Part shown: positions 9,006 through 16,783 of the stretch, one piece after another
How positions within the stretch are numbered: the stretch's first letter is position 1
Layout of the letters: each line of letters opens with the position of its first letter
Assembly (NCBI RefSeq): GCF_000718005.1
Contig: NZ_JODV01000003.1
Length of the DNA: 64,000 bases
Source of the DNA: Actinoalloteichus_B caeruleus
GTDB lineage: Bacteria > Actinomycetota > Actinomycetes > Mycobacteriales > Pseudonocardiaceae
Reading direction: 5' to 3' (one strand)
Notes under the pieces: model-generated
The model's database searches: none
What the model was told of the DNA's origin: nothing
What the model saw: the letters and a program-made list of their open reading frames with translations, nothing else
Translations under genes and position numbers: made by a program

Positions 9006-9878
9006 TCAGCGGTCCCGGGACGGCGCCGGCTGGCGGATCGTCAACCGGGTGTGCTCGCCGAAGAGGGCCGGTGGGAGGGTGAGCAGGACGGCGGGGGAGG
9101 CCGGGTCGGCCTCGACGGCCCGCCACGCCGCACCGGCCGAGGCCAGCGCCCGCCGAGTCCTGCCGAGGTCGGTGCTGGTCAGCTCGACCGAGGCGAGTCC
9201 AACGCTCCGGTGCGCCGAGGCGTCCTCGACGGTGTGGGCCGGTGCCCCCGTCAACCGGGGCAGCGAGTCGGCGTACCAGCGGGCCGGGGCCGAGCCCGGT
9301 CCCGGCATGCCGATGGTCAGCTCGCCGACGCCGTGCACCGCGTTGGGGTGCTCGGGTGGTTCGCCGCTGGTGGGTGAGGCTCCGTCCCACCGGATGAGGA
9401 ACGGGTAGGGGCCGTCCATCCCGACACGCTCGGGGAAGAACAGCTCCCAGGACACGCGCTCACCGCCCGGGGTGGTGCGGCTCATCGACAGCCGGTGCGG
9501 CTCCGCGCGCTCCGGGGCGGCCAGCGACCCACCGTCCACGGGGGTGTTGGGGGGCAGCCGCAGCGCGTACCCGACCCAGCCGCCGCCGTCGCGGGACAAC
9601 GCGCGGACCGTGCTCCGACCCAGGTCGCTCGCGGAGGCCTCCTCCGGGTCGGTGACGGAGATCAGCTCCAGGTACTGCCCGTCGAGCACGACCAGGGCGT
9701 TCTCGGTGCCGTGCCCCGGGTGCCGGCCGCCGGGCCGGGCGTCGAAGCCCAGCGACCGGAGGTACTCGGTGGCGGAGGGCAGGTCGGCGACCGCGAGCAC
9801 GAGGTGGTCGAGCACCACGGGCCCGGGCAGCGGGGAGGGCAGTCGAAGAGCGAACGGGGTGGCGTTGTCACCGGACAT
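9006..9878 (-). CDS. VOC (glyoxalase-like) domain protein
   Basis: 290 residues. The first third is a glyoxalase-like module (VVLDHLVLAVADLP, then the GHGTENALVVLDGQYLELIS segment), matching the Glyoxalase_3 group; the remainder appears to be a second, diverged half. Start ATG at 9878 has GGAGCC upstream. It is the first structural gene after the leader peptide and tandem hairpins, and is followed 65 bp later by the binding lipoprotein, so it belongs to the SAM-controlled operon. VOC enzymes do metal-dependent isomerisation, dioxygenation or hydrolysis; the reaction here is unknown. Confidence 0.82.
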   Translation of the reverse strand: MSGDNATPFALRLPSPLPGPVVLDHLVLAVADLPSATEYLRSLGFDARPGGRHPGHGTENALVVLDGQYLELISVTDPEEASASDLGRSTVRALSRDGGGWVGYALRLPPNTPVDGGSLAAPERAEPHRLSMSRTTPGGERVSWELFFPERVGMDGPYPFLIRWDGASPTSGEPPEHPNAVHGVGELTIGMPGPGSAPARWYADSLPRLTGAPAHTVEDASAHRSVGLASVELTSTDLGRTRRALASAGAAWRAVEADPASPAVLLTLPPALFGEHTRLTIRQPAPSRDR

Positions 9879-9925
9879 GGTGGGGCTCCAGGGCGGCCGT
9901 CGGGGTCAGCTGGGTGCACCATCGC

Positions 9926-9978
9926 CTCCCGGCGCCGTGACGGCCCGGGAGACGCCACCGACGGGGTCCGTCGGTGGC
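9926..9978 (-). promoter_or_regulatory. tandem hairpins between leader peptide and operon (candidate attenuator)
   Basis: Two adjacent strong hairpins lie between the leader-peptide stop and the VOC gene. The first in transcript order (9954-9978) is a perfect 11-bp stem, GCCACCGACGG / CCGTCGGTGGC, with a 3-nt loop; it begins 4 nt after the leader stop. The second (9926-9951) is CTCCCGG + GCCG paired with CGGC + CCGGGAG, with one bulged base. No U-tract follows. Position and strength suggest transcription attenuation linked to leader translation. Confidence 0.6.
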
Positions 9979-9982
9979 GGCT

Positions 9983-10087
9983 CTACCTCAGGGAGCTGCA
10001 GACGAGACCGAAGTCCACGTAGATGCGGCCGTAGAGGAGGTCCCCGACCGTCGCGGCGGCGATCGCCCGCGGGTCCGAGTGCTTCAT
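9983..10087 (-). CDS. leader peptide of sulfur-metabolism type
   Basis: 34-residue ORF with ATG at 10087 behind the strong site GGAGGA. The C-terminus GRIYVDFGLVCSSLR resembles the pattern R-x-H-V-D-L-x-R-V-x-S-x-L-C of the putative leader peptides that precede many actinomycete sulfur-assimilation genes, including sulfonate transporters. It lies between the SAM-IV riboswitch and the structural genes and ends 4 nt before a perfect hairpin. A cis-acting translated sensor, perhaps of cysteine or charged tRNA supply, is the likeliest role; it is too short to be an enzyme. Confidence 0.72.
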   Translation of the reverse strand: MKHSDPRAIAAATVGDLLYGRIYVDFGLVCSSLR

Positions 10088-10144
10088 CCGTTCCTCCACT
10101 GGCCGGGCGCTTCCGCCCTGGTCCGCACTTGCCACGACTGCTCG

Positions 10145-10233
10145 GGTGACCTGGTCGCTCACCCGGGGCACCCCACCGCGGCGGAGGGTTGCCGGCCAGC
10201 GAGCCGGGGCTTGGCGCTGGCAGTCGTGACCAC
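10145..10233 (-). promoter_or_regulatory. SAM-IV riboswitch
   Basis: Read on the minus strand, this 5' leader closely follows the SAM-IV aptamer as I know it: GGTCACGACTGCCAGCGCC, then AAGCCCCGGCTCGCTGGCC, then GGCAACCCTCC, then CGCGGTGGGGTGCCCCGGG and the closing GACCAGG. These are the conserved core and pseudoknot strands of the class, which binds S-adenosylmethionine in Actinomycetales and normally lowers expression when SAM is high. A 9-nt aptamer segment (10220-10228) is perfectly complementary to the segment just downstream (10133-10141), a possible expression-platform switch. Confidence 0.9.
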
Positions 10234-10238
10234 CAACG

Positions 10239-10268
10239 ACACTAGCCACGAGATGCTTGATCCAACAA
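10239..10268 (-). promoter_or_regulatory. candidate promoter of the SAM-controlled operon
   Basis: On the minus strand: -35 TTGTTG, 18-bp spacer, -10 TAGTGT. Transcription would start near 10232, at the first base of the SAM-IV aptamer, giving a leader of about 145 nt before the leader peptide. Confidence 0.5.
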
Positions 10269-10276
10269 CTTTCTAT

Positions 10277-10327
10277 GACGCCGCTCACGGGTGCCGGCCG
10301 CCTTCGGCCGTCCCCTCGAGCGGCGTC
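10277..10327 (-). terminator. terminator after thioesterase gene
   Basis: Perfect 10-bp inverted repeat GACGCCGCTC / GAGCGGCGTC enclosing a second hairpin CGGCCG-CCTT-CGGCCG at 10295-10310. It lies just after the thioesterase stop and before the riboswitch promoter on the same strand, so it should insulate the two units. Confidence 0.55.
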
Positions 10328-10338
10328 GGTCCCGCTCG

Positions 10339-10803
10339 TCAGGAGCTGGCGCTCGCGGTGTGGTAGAGGCCGCGTCCACTGGCGACAAGCCGCCCTTGGC
10401 CGTCGTGCACGCGGGCCTCCGCCACGGCCAAGGTCCTGCCGAAGCGGACCACCTCGCCGACGGCGGTGAGGTCCTCGCCCCGCGACGCCGCCCGGTGGTA
10501 GTCCACCCGCATGTCCACGGTCGGGACGCCCCGCCCGAGGCGGGACACGAGCGCCCAGTCGGCCGTGAGGTCGACGATGGTGGCCAGGATGCCGCCGTGC
10601 GTGTAGCCGGCGTCCGGGTCGGCGACCCACTCGGGCCGCCAGGCGAAGGCCAACTCGATCCGGTCCTCGCCCACCGACAGCACCCGGAGCCCCAGCCACT
10701 CGTGGAACGGGCCCTGCCGGAGCAGGCGTTCCACCTCGGTGGGGTCCGTGGTCGGGCCGGTGCGTCGCGGGTGTTCGGAGGCCGTGTCGGCGCGGTCGGT
10801 CAT
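10339..10803 (-). CDS. PaaI-type hotdog thioesterase
   Basis: 154 residues with a single hotdog fold. The family motif is visible as GYTHGGILATIVDLTADWAL, followed by VDMRVDYHRAASRGEDL. Such enzymes hydrolyse acyl- or aryl-CoA thioesters in the cytosol. ATG at 10803 is preceded by GGAAGG/GGAG-like sequence; a longer reading frame exists upstream but is not typical of the family. It is separated from the SAM-controlled operon by a terminator-like hairpin, so joint function is uncertain. Confidence 0.85.
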   Translation of the reverse strand: MTDRADTASEHPRRTGPTTDPTEVERLLRQGPFHEWLGLRVLSVGEDRIELAFAWRPEWVADPDAGYTHGGILATIVDLTADWALVSRLGRGVPTVDMRVDYHRAASRGEDLTAVGEVVRFGRTLAVAEARVHDGQGRLVASGRGLYHTASASS

Positions 10804-11082
10804 GCGGCTCCTTCCAGGCGGCACGACGGGCGGCCCCGACCTGCGGGGCACCCGAGTTCGGGTCCACCACAGCAGACCGGGCGGGGGGTGGGTGGCGGCT
10901 GTGAGCGACGCCTCCCGGCGGCGCCACCCGCCGTGATCGCGGGACGTCGCCGCGTCACCCGGAGGCGGGCGGGACGCCCGGGCCACTCACGGACCCGTCG
11001 GGCGGTGCCCCGGGACAACGCCCCGGGGAGCCCGCCGCATTCCCGCGCCCGTCCCGGGGGGCGGGAACGGTGCCGGCCGCGC

Positions 11083-11637
11083 CTACCGCCGCCGTTCCTG
11101 GGCCGTGGCCGTGCCGAACACCCGGGTGACCGCGGCCTCGCGCAGCCGCTCCAGCCGCGCCGCCTGGTCGAGCGACCGCCGCAGCAGCGCGTCGAGTCGC
11201 TCCGTCCCGGGCCCCGCCCCGGCCGGACCCGCGTCCTCGGCCACCGCGCGCAACGTCCGCCACGCGCTCGCCAGGGACGTCACCACCAGCAGCAGACCTT
11301 CCAGTTCCACCACCGTGCTCAACGGCGAGCGCCCCCGCAGCTGCCCGTTGAGCTTCAACCGGCCCGCCTTCTCGGCGGCCCACAGCGCCCAGGTCTTGTA
11401 GTGCGCGACCTCCACGTCCAGCAGTCGCATGGCGTCCGCCAACCGAGCGCGGTCCTCCGCCATCTCGTCGGCCAGCCGGTCCAGTTCCGGTCCGTCGGGG
11501 GAGGACACCTCGGCCTTCGCCAGCCGCCGGGCCAGCTCCACGGCGGCGGTCGCCCCGGCGAGGTGGTCGTTCAGGTAGATGGCCAGCAGCCTGGGCCGCT
11601 GGTCCGGCGGTGCCGGCTGATCGCTCCGCTCGGTCAT
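11083..11637 (-). CDS. helical protein of unknown function, possibly ferritin-like
   Basis: 184 residues, almost entirely alpha-helical by composition, with LLAIYLNDHLAGATAAVELA near the N-terminus and acidic/His residues (DHLAG, EDRARL, EVAHYKTW) spaced as in four-helix bundles. I recognise this only as a conserved actinobacterial hypothetical family; a ferritin-like fold is a guess. ATG at 11637 follows GGGA. It is transcribed away from the siderophore locus. Confidence 0.7.
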   Translation of the reverse strand: MTERSDQPAPPDQRPRLLAIYLNDHLAGATAAVELARRLAKAEVSSPDGPELDRLADEMAEDRARLADAMRLLDVEVAHYKTWALWAAEKAGRLKLNGQLRGRSPLSTVVELEGLLLVVTSLASAWRTLRAVAEDAGPAGAGPGTERLDALLRRSLDQAARLERLREAAVTRVFGTATAQERRR

Positions 11638-11774
11638 GGTCCCTCCCGAGGGCCGGTGGCCCTGACGAACACGTGGCACCAGGGGGCTACCCGGTGCCGG
11701 TGCGCTCATACCGTCGGTGGCGGGGCAGGGGGTCGCCGAGTCGAGCCCGGGCGGCCGCCGACCACCCTGCGTAG

Positions 11775-11793
11775 TGAGGTTAGCCTTCCCTCA
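11775..11793 (+). promoter_or_regulatory. iron box (IdeR/DmdR-type), weaker copy
   Basis: TGAGGTTAGCCTTCCCTCA matches the 19-bp iron box TTAGGTTAGGCTAACCTAA at 14 of 19 positions. It lies 92 bp upstream of the first FecCD permease gene. Confidence 0.65.
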
Positions 11794-11885
11794 GCGTTCC
11801 CGGTGGATGTTCTCGCGAGCCCCCGGGGCGGACGGGAGGATCGGGTGCGCGGCGCGGAACACCGGCGGACAGGGCCGGGACGGCG

Positions 11886-12911
11886 GTGACGGTGTCGAGG
11901 AACCCGGCGACGCCCCGGAGCCGTGCCCGCCGCTCGTGGTCGCGAGCGGTCGTGATCCCGACCGCCGTGGTGCTCCTCGCCGTGTTGGCCAGCCTCGCCG
12001 TCGGGTCGGAGGCGCTCGCCGCCCGCGAGGTGTTCCTGGCGTTGTTCGTCGACGACGGCGGGCGGGCCGGGGTGATCGTCCACGAACTCCGCGTTCCCCG
12101 GACCCTGCTCGCCGCGTCGGTCGGCGCCGCCCTGGGGATCGCGGGCGCGTTGATGCAGTCGCTCACCCGCAACCCGCTGGCCGATCCCGGCATCCTCGGC
12201 GTCAACGCTGGCGCGGCCGCGGGGGTCGCCGGCGCCGTCGTGCTGCTCGGGCTGCGCGACTACTCCTCCTACGTGTGGTTCGCCTTCCTGGGGGCGGGGG
12301 TGACCGCCGTCCTCGTCTACGCCATCGGCACCGCCGGAGCCAGTCCGGTCCGGCTCGCGCTGGCGGGCACCGCGATCGGCGCCGCCCTCACCGCCGCCAC
12401 CCAGTCCCTGGTCCTGCTGCGGCCCGACGCCTTCGACGAGTTCCGGTTCTGGGCGGTCGGTGACCTCGCCGGCCGGGACCCGGCGGTCGTCCGCACGATG
12501 ATCCCGTTCCTGCTCGTGGGGCTCGTCCTCGCGCTCGCGGTGGCGTCGTCGCTCAACACCCTGGTCCTCGGCGACGACGTCAGCCGGGCACTCGGCTCCA
12601 GGGCGGGGGCCACCCGGGCCGTCGTCGCCCTGGCCGTGCTGCTGCTCAGCGGGGCCGCGACGGCCGCCGCCGGACCGATCGCCTTCGTGGGGTTGGTCGT
12701 GCCGCACATCGCCCGATCGCTCCTCGGCAGTGACCACCGGTGGTCACTGCCGGGAGCCGGCCTGCTGGGCGCCGCCCTGGTGCTCGTCGCCGACGTGCTG
12801 GGACGGGTGGTGCTGCCGCACGGCGAGCTCCAGGTCGGCCTCGTGGTGACCGTCGTGGGCGCGCCCTTCTTCATCGCGCTGGTCCGACACCGGAGGATGC
12901 CCCGCCTGTGA
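11886..12911 (+). CDS. FecCD-family siderophore ABC permease (first)
   Basis: 341-residue multi-pass membrane protein of the BtuC/FecCD family. Family blocks include ELRVPRTLLAASVGAALGIAG and MQSLTRNPLADPGILGVNAGA, plus the C-terminal VGLVVPHIARSLLG. GTG start at 11886. Its stop overlaps the GTG of the second permease (GTGA), so the two form a coupled heterodimer as in FepD/FepG. The iron box upstream implies repression under iron sufficiency. No ATP-binding gene lies in this locus. The coding sequence contains a 28-bp perfect palindrome near its 3' end. Confidence 0.92.
   Translation: MTVSRNPATPRSRARRSWSRAVVIPTAVVLLAVLASLAVGSEALAAREVFLALFVDDGGRAGVIVHELRVPRTLLAASVGAALGIAGALMQSLTRNPLADPGILGVNAGAAAGVAGAVVLLGLRDYSSYVWFAFLGAGVTAVLVYAIGTAGASPVRLALAGTAIGAALTAATQSLVLLRPDAFDEFRFWAVGDLAGRDPAVVRTMIPFLLVGLVLALAVASSLNTLVLGDDVSRALGSRAGATRAVVALAVLLLSGAATAAAGPIAFVGLVVPHIARSLLGSDHRWSLPGAGLLGAALVLVADVLGRVVLPHGELQVGLVVTVVGAPFFIALVRHRRMPRL
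12725..12752. repeat. 28-bp perfect palindrome inside the first FecCD gene
   Basis: The arms CGGCAGTGACCACC and GGTGGTCACTGCCG meet with no spacer. The palindrome is within the codons for the conserved GSDHRWSLPG region, so part of it is constrained by protein sequence. Confidence 0.7.
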
Positions 12912-14017
12912 GCACCAGGACCCCGGCCGCCTCGGCCCCCCGCCGTGCCGACCGACCCGACCTGACCGGAACGGTGCTGGCCAGTCCGAGCGGGCGGTTC
13001 GCCGTGCGGGTGGTCGCACGGAACGTGCTGGTCGGTGCCGTGCTGGCCGGTGCGGTGGTCCTCGCGGCGCTCGCCTCGCTCGGCTACGGCGAGGCCGGCT
13101 ACGGCCTGGCCGAGGTGGTGCGTGTGCTGGGAGGCGCGCCGGGACCGGCGGGCGCGGAGTTCGTCATCCTGACCTTGCGGCTGCCCCGGGTGCTGGCGGC
13201 CGTGCTGGTGGGCCTCGCGCTCGGGGTCAGCGGGGCCGTGGTGCAGTCCCTCACCCGCAACCCGCTGGGCAGCCCGGACGTGCTGGGCTTCACCACGGGA
13301 GCGGCGACCGGGGGGATCCTGCACATCACGCTCGTCGGCGGCACCGCGCTCGCCGTCGCCGGTGGCGCGGTGCTCGGTGGCGTGACGACGGCCCTCACGG
13401 TGTACCTGCTCGCCCACCGGGGTGGGGCGAGCGGCGCCCGGATCGTCCTCGTGGGCATCGGGGTGGCCGCGATCCTGGCCTCCGTCAACTCCTACCTGCT
13501 CATCCGGGCCGAGCTCGACGACGCCCACCGCGCCGCCGTGTGGCTCACCGGGAGCCTCAACGGCCGCACCTGGGACCAGGTGACCATCGTCGCGGTCGCG
13601 GCCGTGCTGCTCGTCCCGGTGGCGGCCGCGCTGTCGCGGCGGATGAGCCTGGTCGAGATGGGCGACGACACGAGCAAGGGGCTGGGGGTCCCGGTGGAGG
13701 CGACCCGGCGCGCGCTGTTGGCGGTGGCCGTGGTGCTCGCCGCGACCGCCGTGGCGGTCGCCGGGCCGGTGGCCTTCGTCGCGCTCGCCGCTCCGCACCT
13801 GGCCCGGCTGGTCACGCGGTCCTCCGGGCCCTCGGTGCTGACGGCGGGGCTGGTCGGGGCGTTGCTGCTGACGGGCGGCGACCTGGCGGTCCGCTGGGTC
13901 TTCGCGCCCGTCGAACTCCCGGTCGGACTGGCGACCGGCGCGCTCGGCGGCGTCTACCTGACCTGGCTGCTGGCCTGGCGGTGGCGGCGGGAGGGGCGGC
14001 GGGGCGGCCGGCGCTGA
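12908..14017 (+). CDS. FecCD-family siderophore ABC permease (second)
   Basis: 369 residues with a 35-residue polar N-terminal extension and then the BtuC/FecCD fold; family blocks are LRLPRVLAAVLVGLALGVSG, VQSLTRNPLGSPDVLGFTTG and VALAAPHLARLVTRSSGP. GTG at 12908 overlaps the preceding stop by 4 bp. It pairs with the preceding permease for ferric-siderophore import. The ATPase that must power the pair is not in the window and is probably shared from another locus. Confidence 0.92.
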   Translation: MSTRTPAASAPRRADRPDLTGTVLASPSGRFAVRVVARNVLVGAVLAGAVVLAALASLGYGEAGYGLAEVVRVLGGAPGPAGAEFVILTLRLPRVLAAVLVGLALGVSGAVVQSLTRNPLGSPDVLGFTTGAATGGILHITLVGGTALAVAGGAVLGGVTTALTVYLLAHRGGASGARIVLVGIGVAAILASVNSYLLIRAELDDAHRAAVWLTGSLNGRTWDQVTIVAVAAVLLVPVAAALSRRMSLVEMGDDTSKGLGVPVEATRRALLAVAVVLAATAVAVAGPVAFVALAAPHLARLVTRSSGPSVLTAGLVGALLLTGGDLAVRWVFAPVELPVGLATGALGGVYLTWLLAWRWRREGRRGGRR

Positions 14018-14079
14018 CCGGGCCGCCCCACCCGGCGGCGAGCCGGTCCAGCTCGGCCGGCCGGGGCACCGGCCGCGCC

Positions 14080-15126
14080 TCAGGCGAGGCGCTCGAGCAC
14101 GTCCACCAGGTCGTCGACGACCCGGTGGGCGGCCGAGGTGCTGGCGCCGTCCCACCAGGTCGTCCGCGGCACCTCGAAGACGTTGCCGGCGCGCACCGCC
14201 GGCAGCCGTTCCCACAGGGTGCTCTCCGTGTAGGTGGTGAAGGTCGTGCTGACCTGGCCGCCCTCGAACGCCCCGCCGCCACCGAAGTAGATGATGGCGT
14301 CCGCGTCGTCCAGCCGGGAGACCTGTTCCAGGGAGACCGACGTGTAGGTCTCCCCCTCCGCCCCGGTGCTCGACTCGGTCCTGCGGACGCCGCAGTCGGT
14401 CAACACCTGGGACGAGAAGATCACCGAGTCGGTGACGATGCGCAGTTCGTCCGTGGTGAAGCGCAGCAGCGCGATCCTCGTCGTCCCGAGCACGTCGGCG
14501 TGGTCGAGGGCGACCTGGGCGGCGCGGTCCTCGTACTCGCGCACCCTCTCCTCCTGGGCCTCGGCGTGCCCGAGCAGGTCCGCGACCGCGCGGCAGCTCC
14601 GCCGCCACTCCACGCCGTCCCGCGAGTTCTCGTAGGCGACGACGGCCGTCAGCTCGGAGAGGGTCGCGTAGTGCTCCTCAAGGGACGCGATGTTGCCGAT
14701 CACGAGGTCGGGTCGGAGCTGGGAGATGACCTCCAGGTTCACCTGGTTGAAGCCCAGGTGCTCGAAGTCCCGGTCGCCGGGCAGGTACTCGGGGACGGCG
14801 ACGTCCCCGTCGAGGGTGGCGGAGGCCACGAGGGGCGCGTCGTGCTCGAGCGCGACCTGCAGGGCCGTCACCGTGTCCAGGGTGATCACCCGTTGGGGCG
14901 AGAGCGGTATGTCGGTGCTCCCGAGCGGGTGGTCGACCCGCCGGGTGCCCCCGGCGCCGTCGTCGCCCTCGGCCGGGGACGAGGAGGCCCCGCAGGCGCT
15001 CACCCCCCACACCAGGCCGGCGGCTCCGACACCGCCGAGGAAGCCCCGGCGGGACAGCTGCCCCCACGCCGTTCTCGGCCGGATCCGGTGGGGCGCGAAC
15101 GGGGGAGCGGTGCGTGTCGTGGGCAC
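14080..15126 (-). CDS. ferric-siderophore-binding lipoprotein
   Basis: 348 residues of the FepB/FhuD type (periplasmic binding protein 2). The N-terminus carries a twin-arginine motif SRRGFLGG and then a lipobox ending GVSAC, so it is a Tat-exported lipoprotein. The body has PQRVITLDTVTALQVALEHD, LRPDLVIGN and DAIIYFGGGG. GTG at 15126 follows GGAGG. It faces the permease genes convergently and lies 147 bp downstream of the iron-box-controlled FhuF-like gene on its own strand. Confidence 0.92.
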   Translation of the reverse strand: MPTTRTAPPFAPHRIRPRTAWGQLSRRGFLGGVGAAGLVWGVSACGASSSPAEGDDGAGGTRRVDHPLGSTDIPLSPQRVITLDTVTALQVALEHDAPLVASATLDGDVAVPEYLPGDRDFEHLGFNQVNLEVISQLRPDLVIGNIASLEEHYATLSELTAVVAYENSRDGVEWRRSCRAVADLLGHAEAQEERVREYEDRAAQVALDHADVLGTTRIALLRFTTDELRIVTDSVIFSSQVLTDCGVRRTESSTGAEGETYTSVSLEQVSRLDDADAIIYFGGGGAFEGGQVSTTFTTYTESTLWERLPAVRAGNVFEVPRTTWWDGASTSAAHRVVDDLVDVLERLA

Positions 15127-15272
15127 GGGAGGACCTCCGGTGGTCGGTGTGGTGAACGGCCCCGCGCCGTCGGCGGGTGCGGACGGGCCGAGGGGCTGAG
15201 GTGGAGCGGGAAGCGCGGTGGGATGTCGTGACGGCGCACGGGCGCGGGAGCCCCTGCCGGCGATTCGCCCGA

Positions 15273-16133
15273 TCAGGAGCCGAAGGCGACGGCCAGCCTC
15301 GGTCGGCGGAGCTCGTCACGTTCGAGGGGGCAGGTCACGCAGTAGCCGTGGTCGGCGTCGGCCTTGTAGTCGAAGCAGCAGGTGCCACGGACCGCCCAGA
15401 GCCCCTCGCACACGGTCGGGGGGAAGTCGATCATCCTGGGCATGGCGCGGCGGGGCGCTCCCGCCTCGATCACGGCGGCGGCGAGCCGGCTGGCCCGTGC
15501 CCACGCCCCCGTCATGTCCCTGCCCAGCCGGCGGGCCGGGTTGAGCATGTAGAAGTGCAGGCAGTCGATCACGTAACCCCACAGGGTGCGGACGCCGACC
15601 CGGGTGTGCCTGGCCAGGTCCTCGATCACCGGGCCGCAGGTGGCGACGAGCCCGGCGGCGGCGAACCGGTCGAGCGCGTCCTCGTCGGGCACGACGGCCG
15701 CGATGTCCGGGTGGCCGGCCGGCGCACCGCCGGGCAGCACCGCCACCCGTGGCGCGGCCACCAGGGGGGTCCCCGTCGCCCCGTCGGCGAGGACCGGGAA
15801 CCACACCCCGTCCGGCCGGAGTTCGACGGCCCGCCCGGTCAGGTACACCCCCGCCGAGACCACGAACACGAGTTCGCGGAACAGGGACCGCATGTACCGC
15901 ATCGCCGCCGGCTGCACCTGCGGGGGGAGGTTCCCGTCCGCGCGCAGCGCGTCGAAGACCGCGCGGACCTCGCCCGCCGCGAACTCCTCCGCGCTGAACC
16001 AGCGGCGCGCGGGCTCCGGGGCATCGTCCGGGCCGGGAGTCGGCGCGCTCCCGAACGCGGGCAGCGGGGCGAAGGTGAGCGGTGCGCAGGCGTCGAGCAG
16101 CCCTCGCACGGGTCCAGCCAGGTCGGTCGGCAT
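15273..16133 (-). CDS. FhuF-like ferric-siderophore reductase, [2Fe-2S]
   Basis: 286 residues. The C-terminus holds the cysteine signature TCCFDYKADADHGYCVTC (C-C-x10-C-x2-C), which binds the unusual [2Fe-2S] cluster of FhuF-type reductases that release iron from imported siderophores in the cytosol. I chose ATG at 16133 over a longer frame because it starts the conserved region and lies 35 bp from a near-perfect iron box. It is probably co-transcribed with the binding lipoprotein downstream. Confidence 0.88.
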   Translation of the reverse strand: MPTDLAGPVRGLLDACAPLTFAPLPAFGSAPTPGPDDAPEPARRWFSAEEFAAGEVRAVFDALRADGNLPPQVQPAAMRYMRSLFRELVFVVSAGVYLTGRAVELRPDGVWFPVLADGATGTPLVAAPRVAVLPGGAPAGHPDIAAVVPDEDALDRFAAAGLVATCGPVIEDLARHTRVGVRTLWGYVIDCLHFYMLNPARRLGRDMTGAWARASRLAAAVIEAGAPRRAMPRMIDFPPTVCEGLWAVRGTCCFDYKADADHGYCVTCPLERDELRRPRLAVAFGS

Positions 16134-16167
16134 GATCGTCCTCACGCTGTGACGCGGAGCGTCGGTC

Positions 16168-16186
16168 TTAGGTGAGGCTACCTTAA
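16168..16186 (-). promoter_or_regulatory. iron box (IdeR/DmdR-type), strong copy
   Basis: TTAGGTGAGGCTACCTTAA matches the iron-box consensus TTAGGTTAGGCTAACCTAA at most positions including both half-site cores. It lies 35 bp upstream of the FhuF-like gene and should repress it when iron is plentiful. Confidence 0.85.
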
Positions 16187-16525
16187 TTCGCTCGTCCGGT
16201 TGAGCGCGCACTGGGCCGGGCGGTGCGGGCGGCACGGTGCCGGTGGGGGTTCTCGTCAGGCGGATCGGTGACCCGCCTCGTCACGTGCGGTACCCGAGGT
16301 GTCACCTGTTGGTCATGTTCGCGTGCTGGTGCGCGCCCAGGGGTCGGGCCATGATGGGAGGAGTTCCACGGTGGGCGGCGCGGTGGCCACCGTGCGAGGC
16401 GGTCCGCCCATCGGGTGGTCGGAGCGGCGCACGGCTGGCGAACCAGACCGTCGTGCACTAGATGTAGTGATGTACTGTTTGTTCGACACCAGATGTGCCC
16501 ATGAGACAAGGGGTGTGAGGTTCAG
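16187..16525. other. intergenic region between divergent units
   Basis: Promoter region for the FhuF-like gene (left) and a small gene (right). It holds an A/T-rich stretch near 16455-16500 with the palindrome ACTA-GATG-TAGT at 16457-16468. No convincing gene. Confidence 0.4.
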
Positions 16526-16783
16526 ATGAGAGTCACGCTGGATCCACACGCCGCGCCGAGGGTCGCCACCGACAGCGCTCTGGTGGTGCGCCTCCGGTTG
16601 CGCACCGAGTTGGCCGGGCTCTCGGCCAGGTACCGGGGACGGGACGCCCTGGAGGTCGAGCAGGCGGTCCGGGAGGTGTGGCGCCGCGTCGCCGGTGCGG
16701 AGATCGGCCCCGCCCAGTTGGCCGACGTCACCTCCGAGATCCAGCGCGGCGAGGCACCCGACGTCGTCATCTCCGCGAGCTGA
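16526..16783 (+). CDS. small helical protein, DUF3562-like
   Basis: 85 residues. The middle (ALVVRLRLRTELAGLSARY and REVWRRVAG) looks like the three-helix dimerisation module found in many actinobacterial small proteins (DUF3562 type). ATG behind GTGAGG. No catalytic residues are visible. It stands alone on its strand; its A/T-rich upstream region differs from the surroundings. Function unknown. Confidence 0.6.
   Translation: MRVTLDPHAAPRVATDSALVVRLRLRTELAGLSARYRGRDALEVEQAVREVWRRVAGAEIGPAQLADVTSEIQRGEAPDVVISAS

Noticed and set aside
16457..16468. Palindrome ACTA-GATG-TAGT as a regulator site for the DUF3562-like gene
   Set aside because: Arms of 4 bp are too short to distinguish from chance in a locally A/T-rich stretch.
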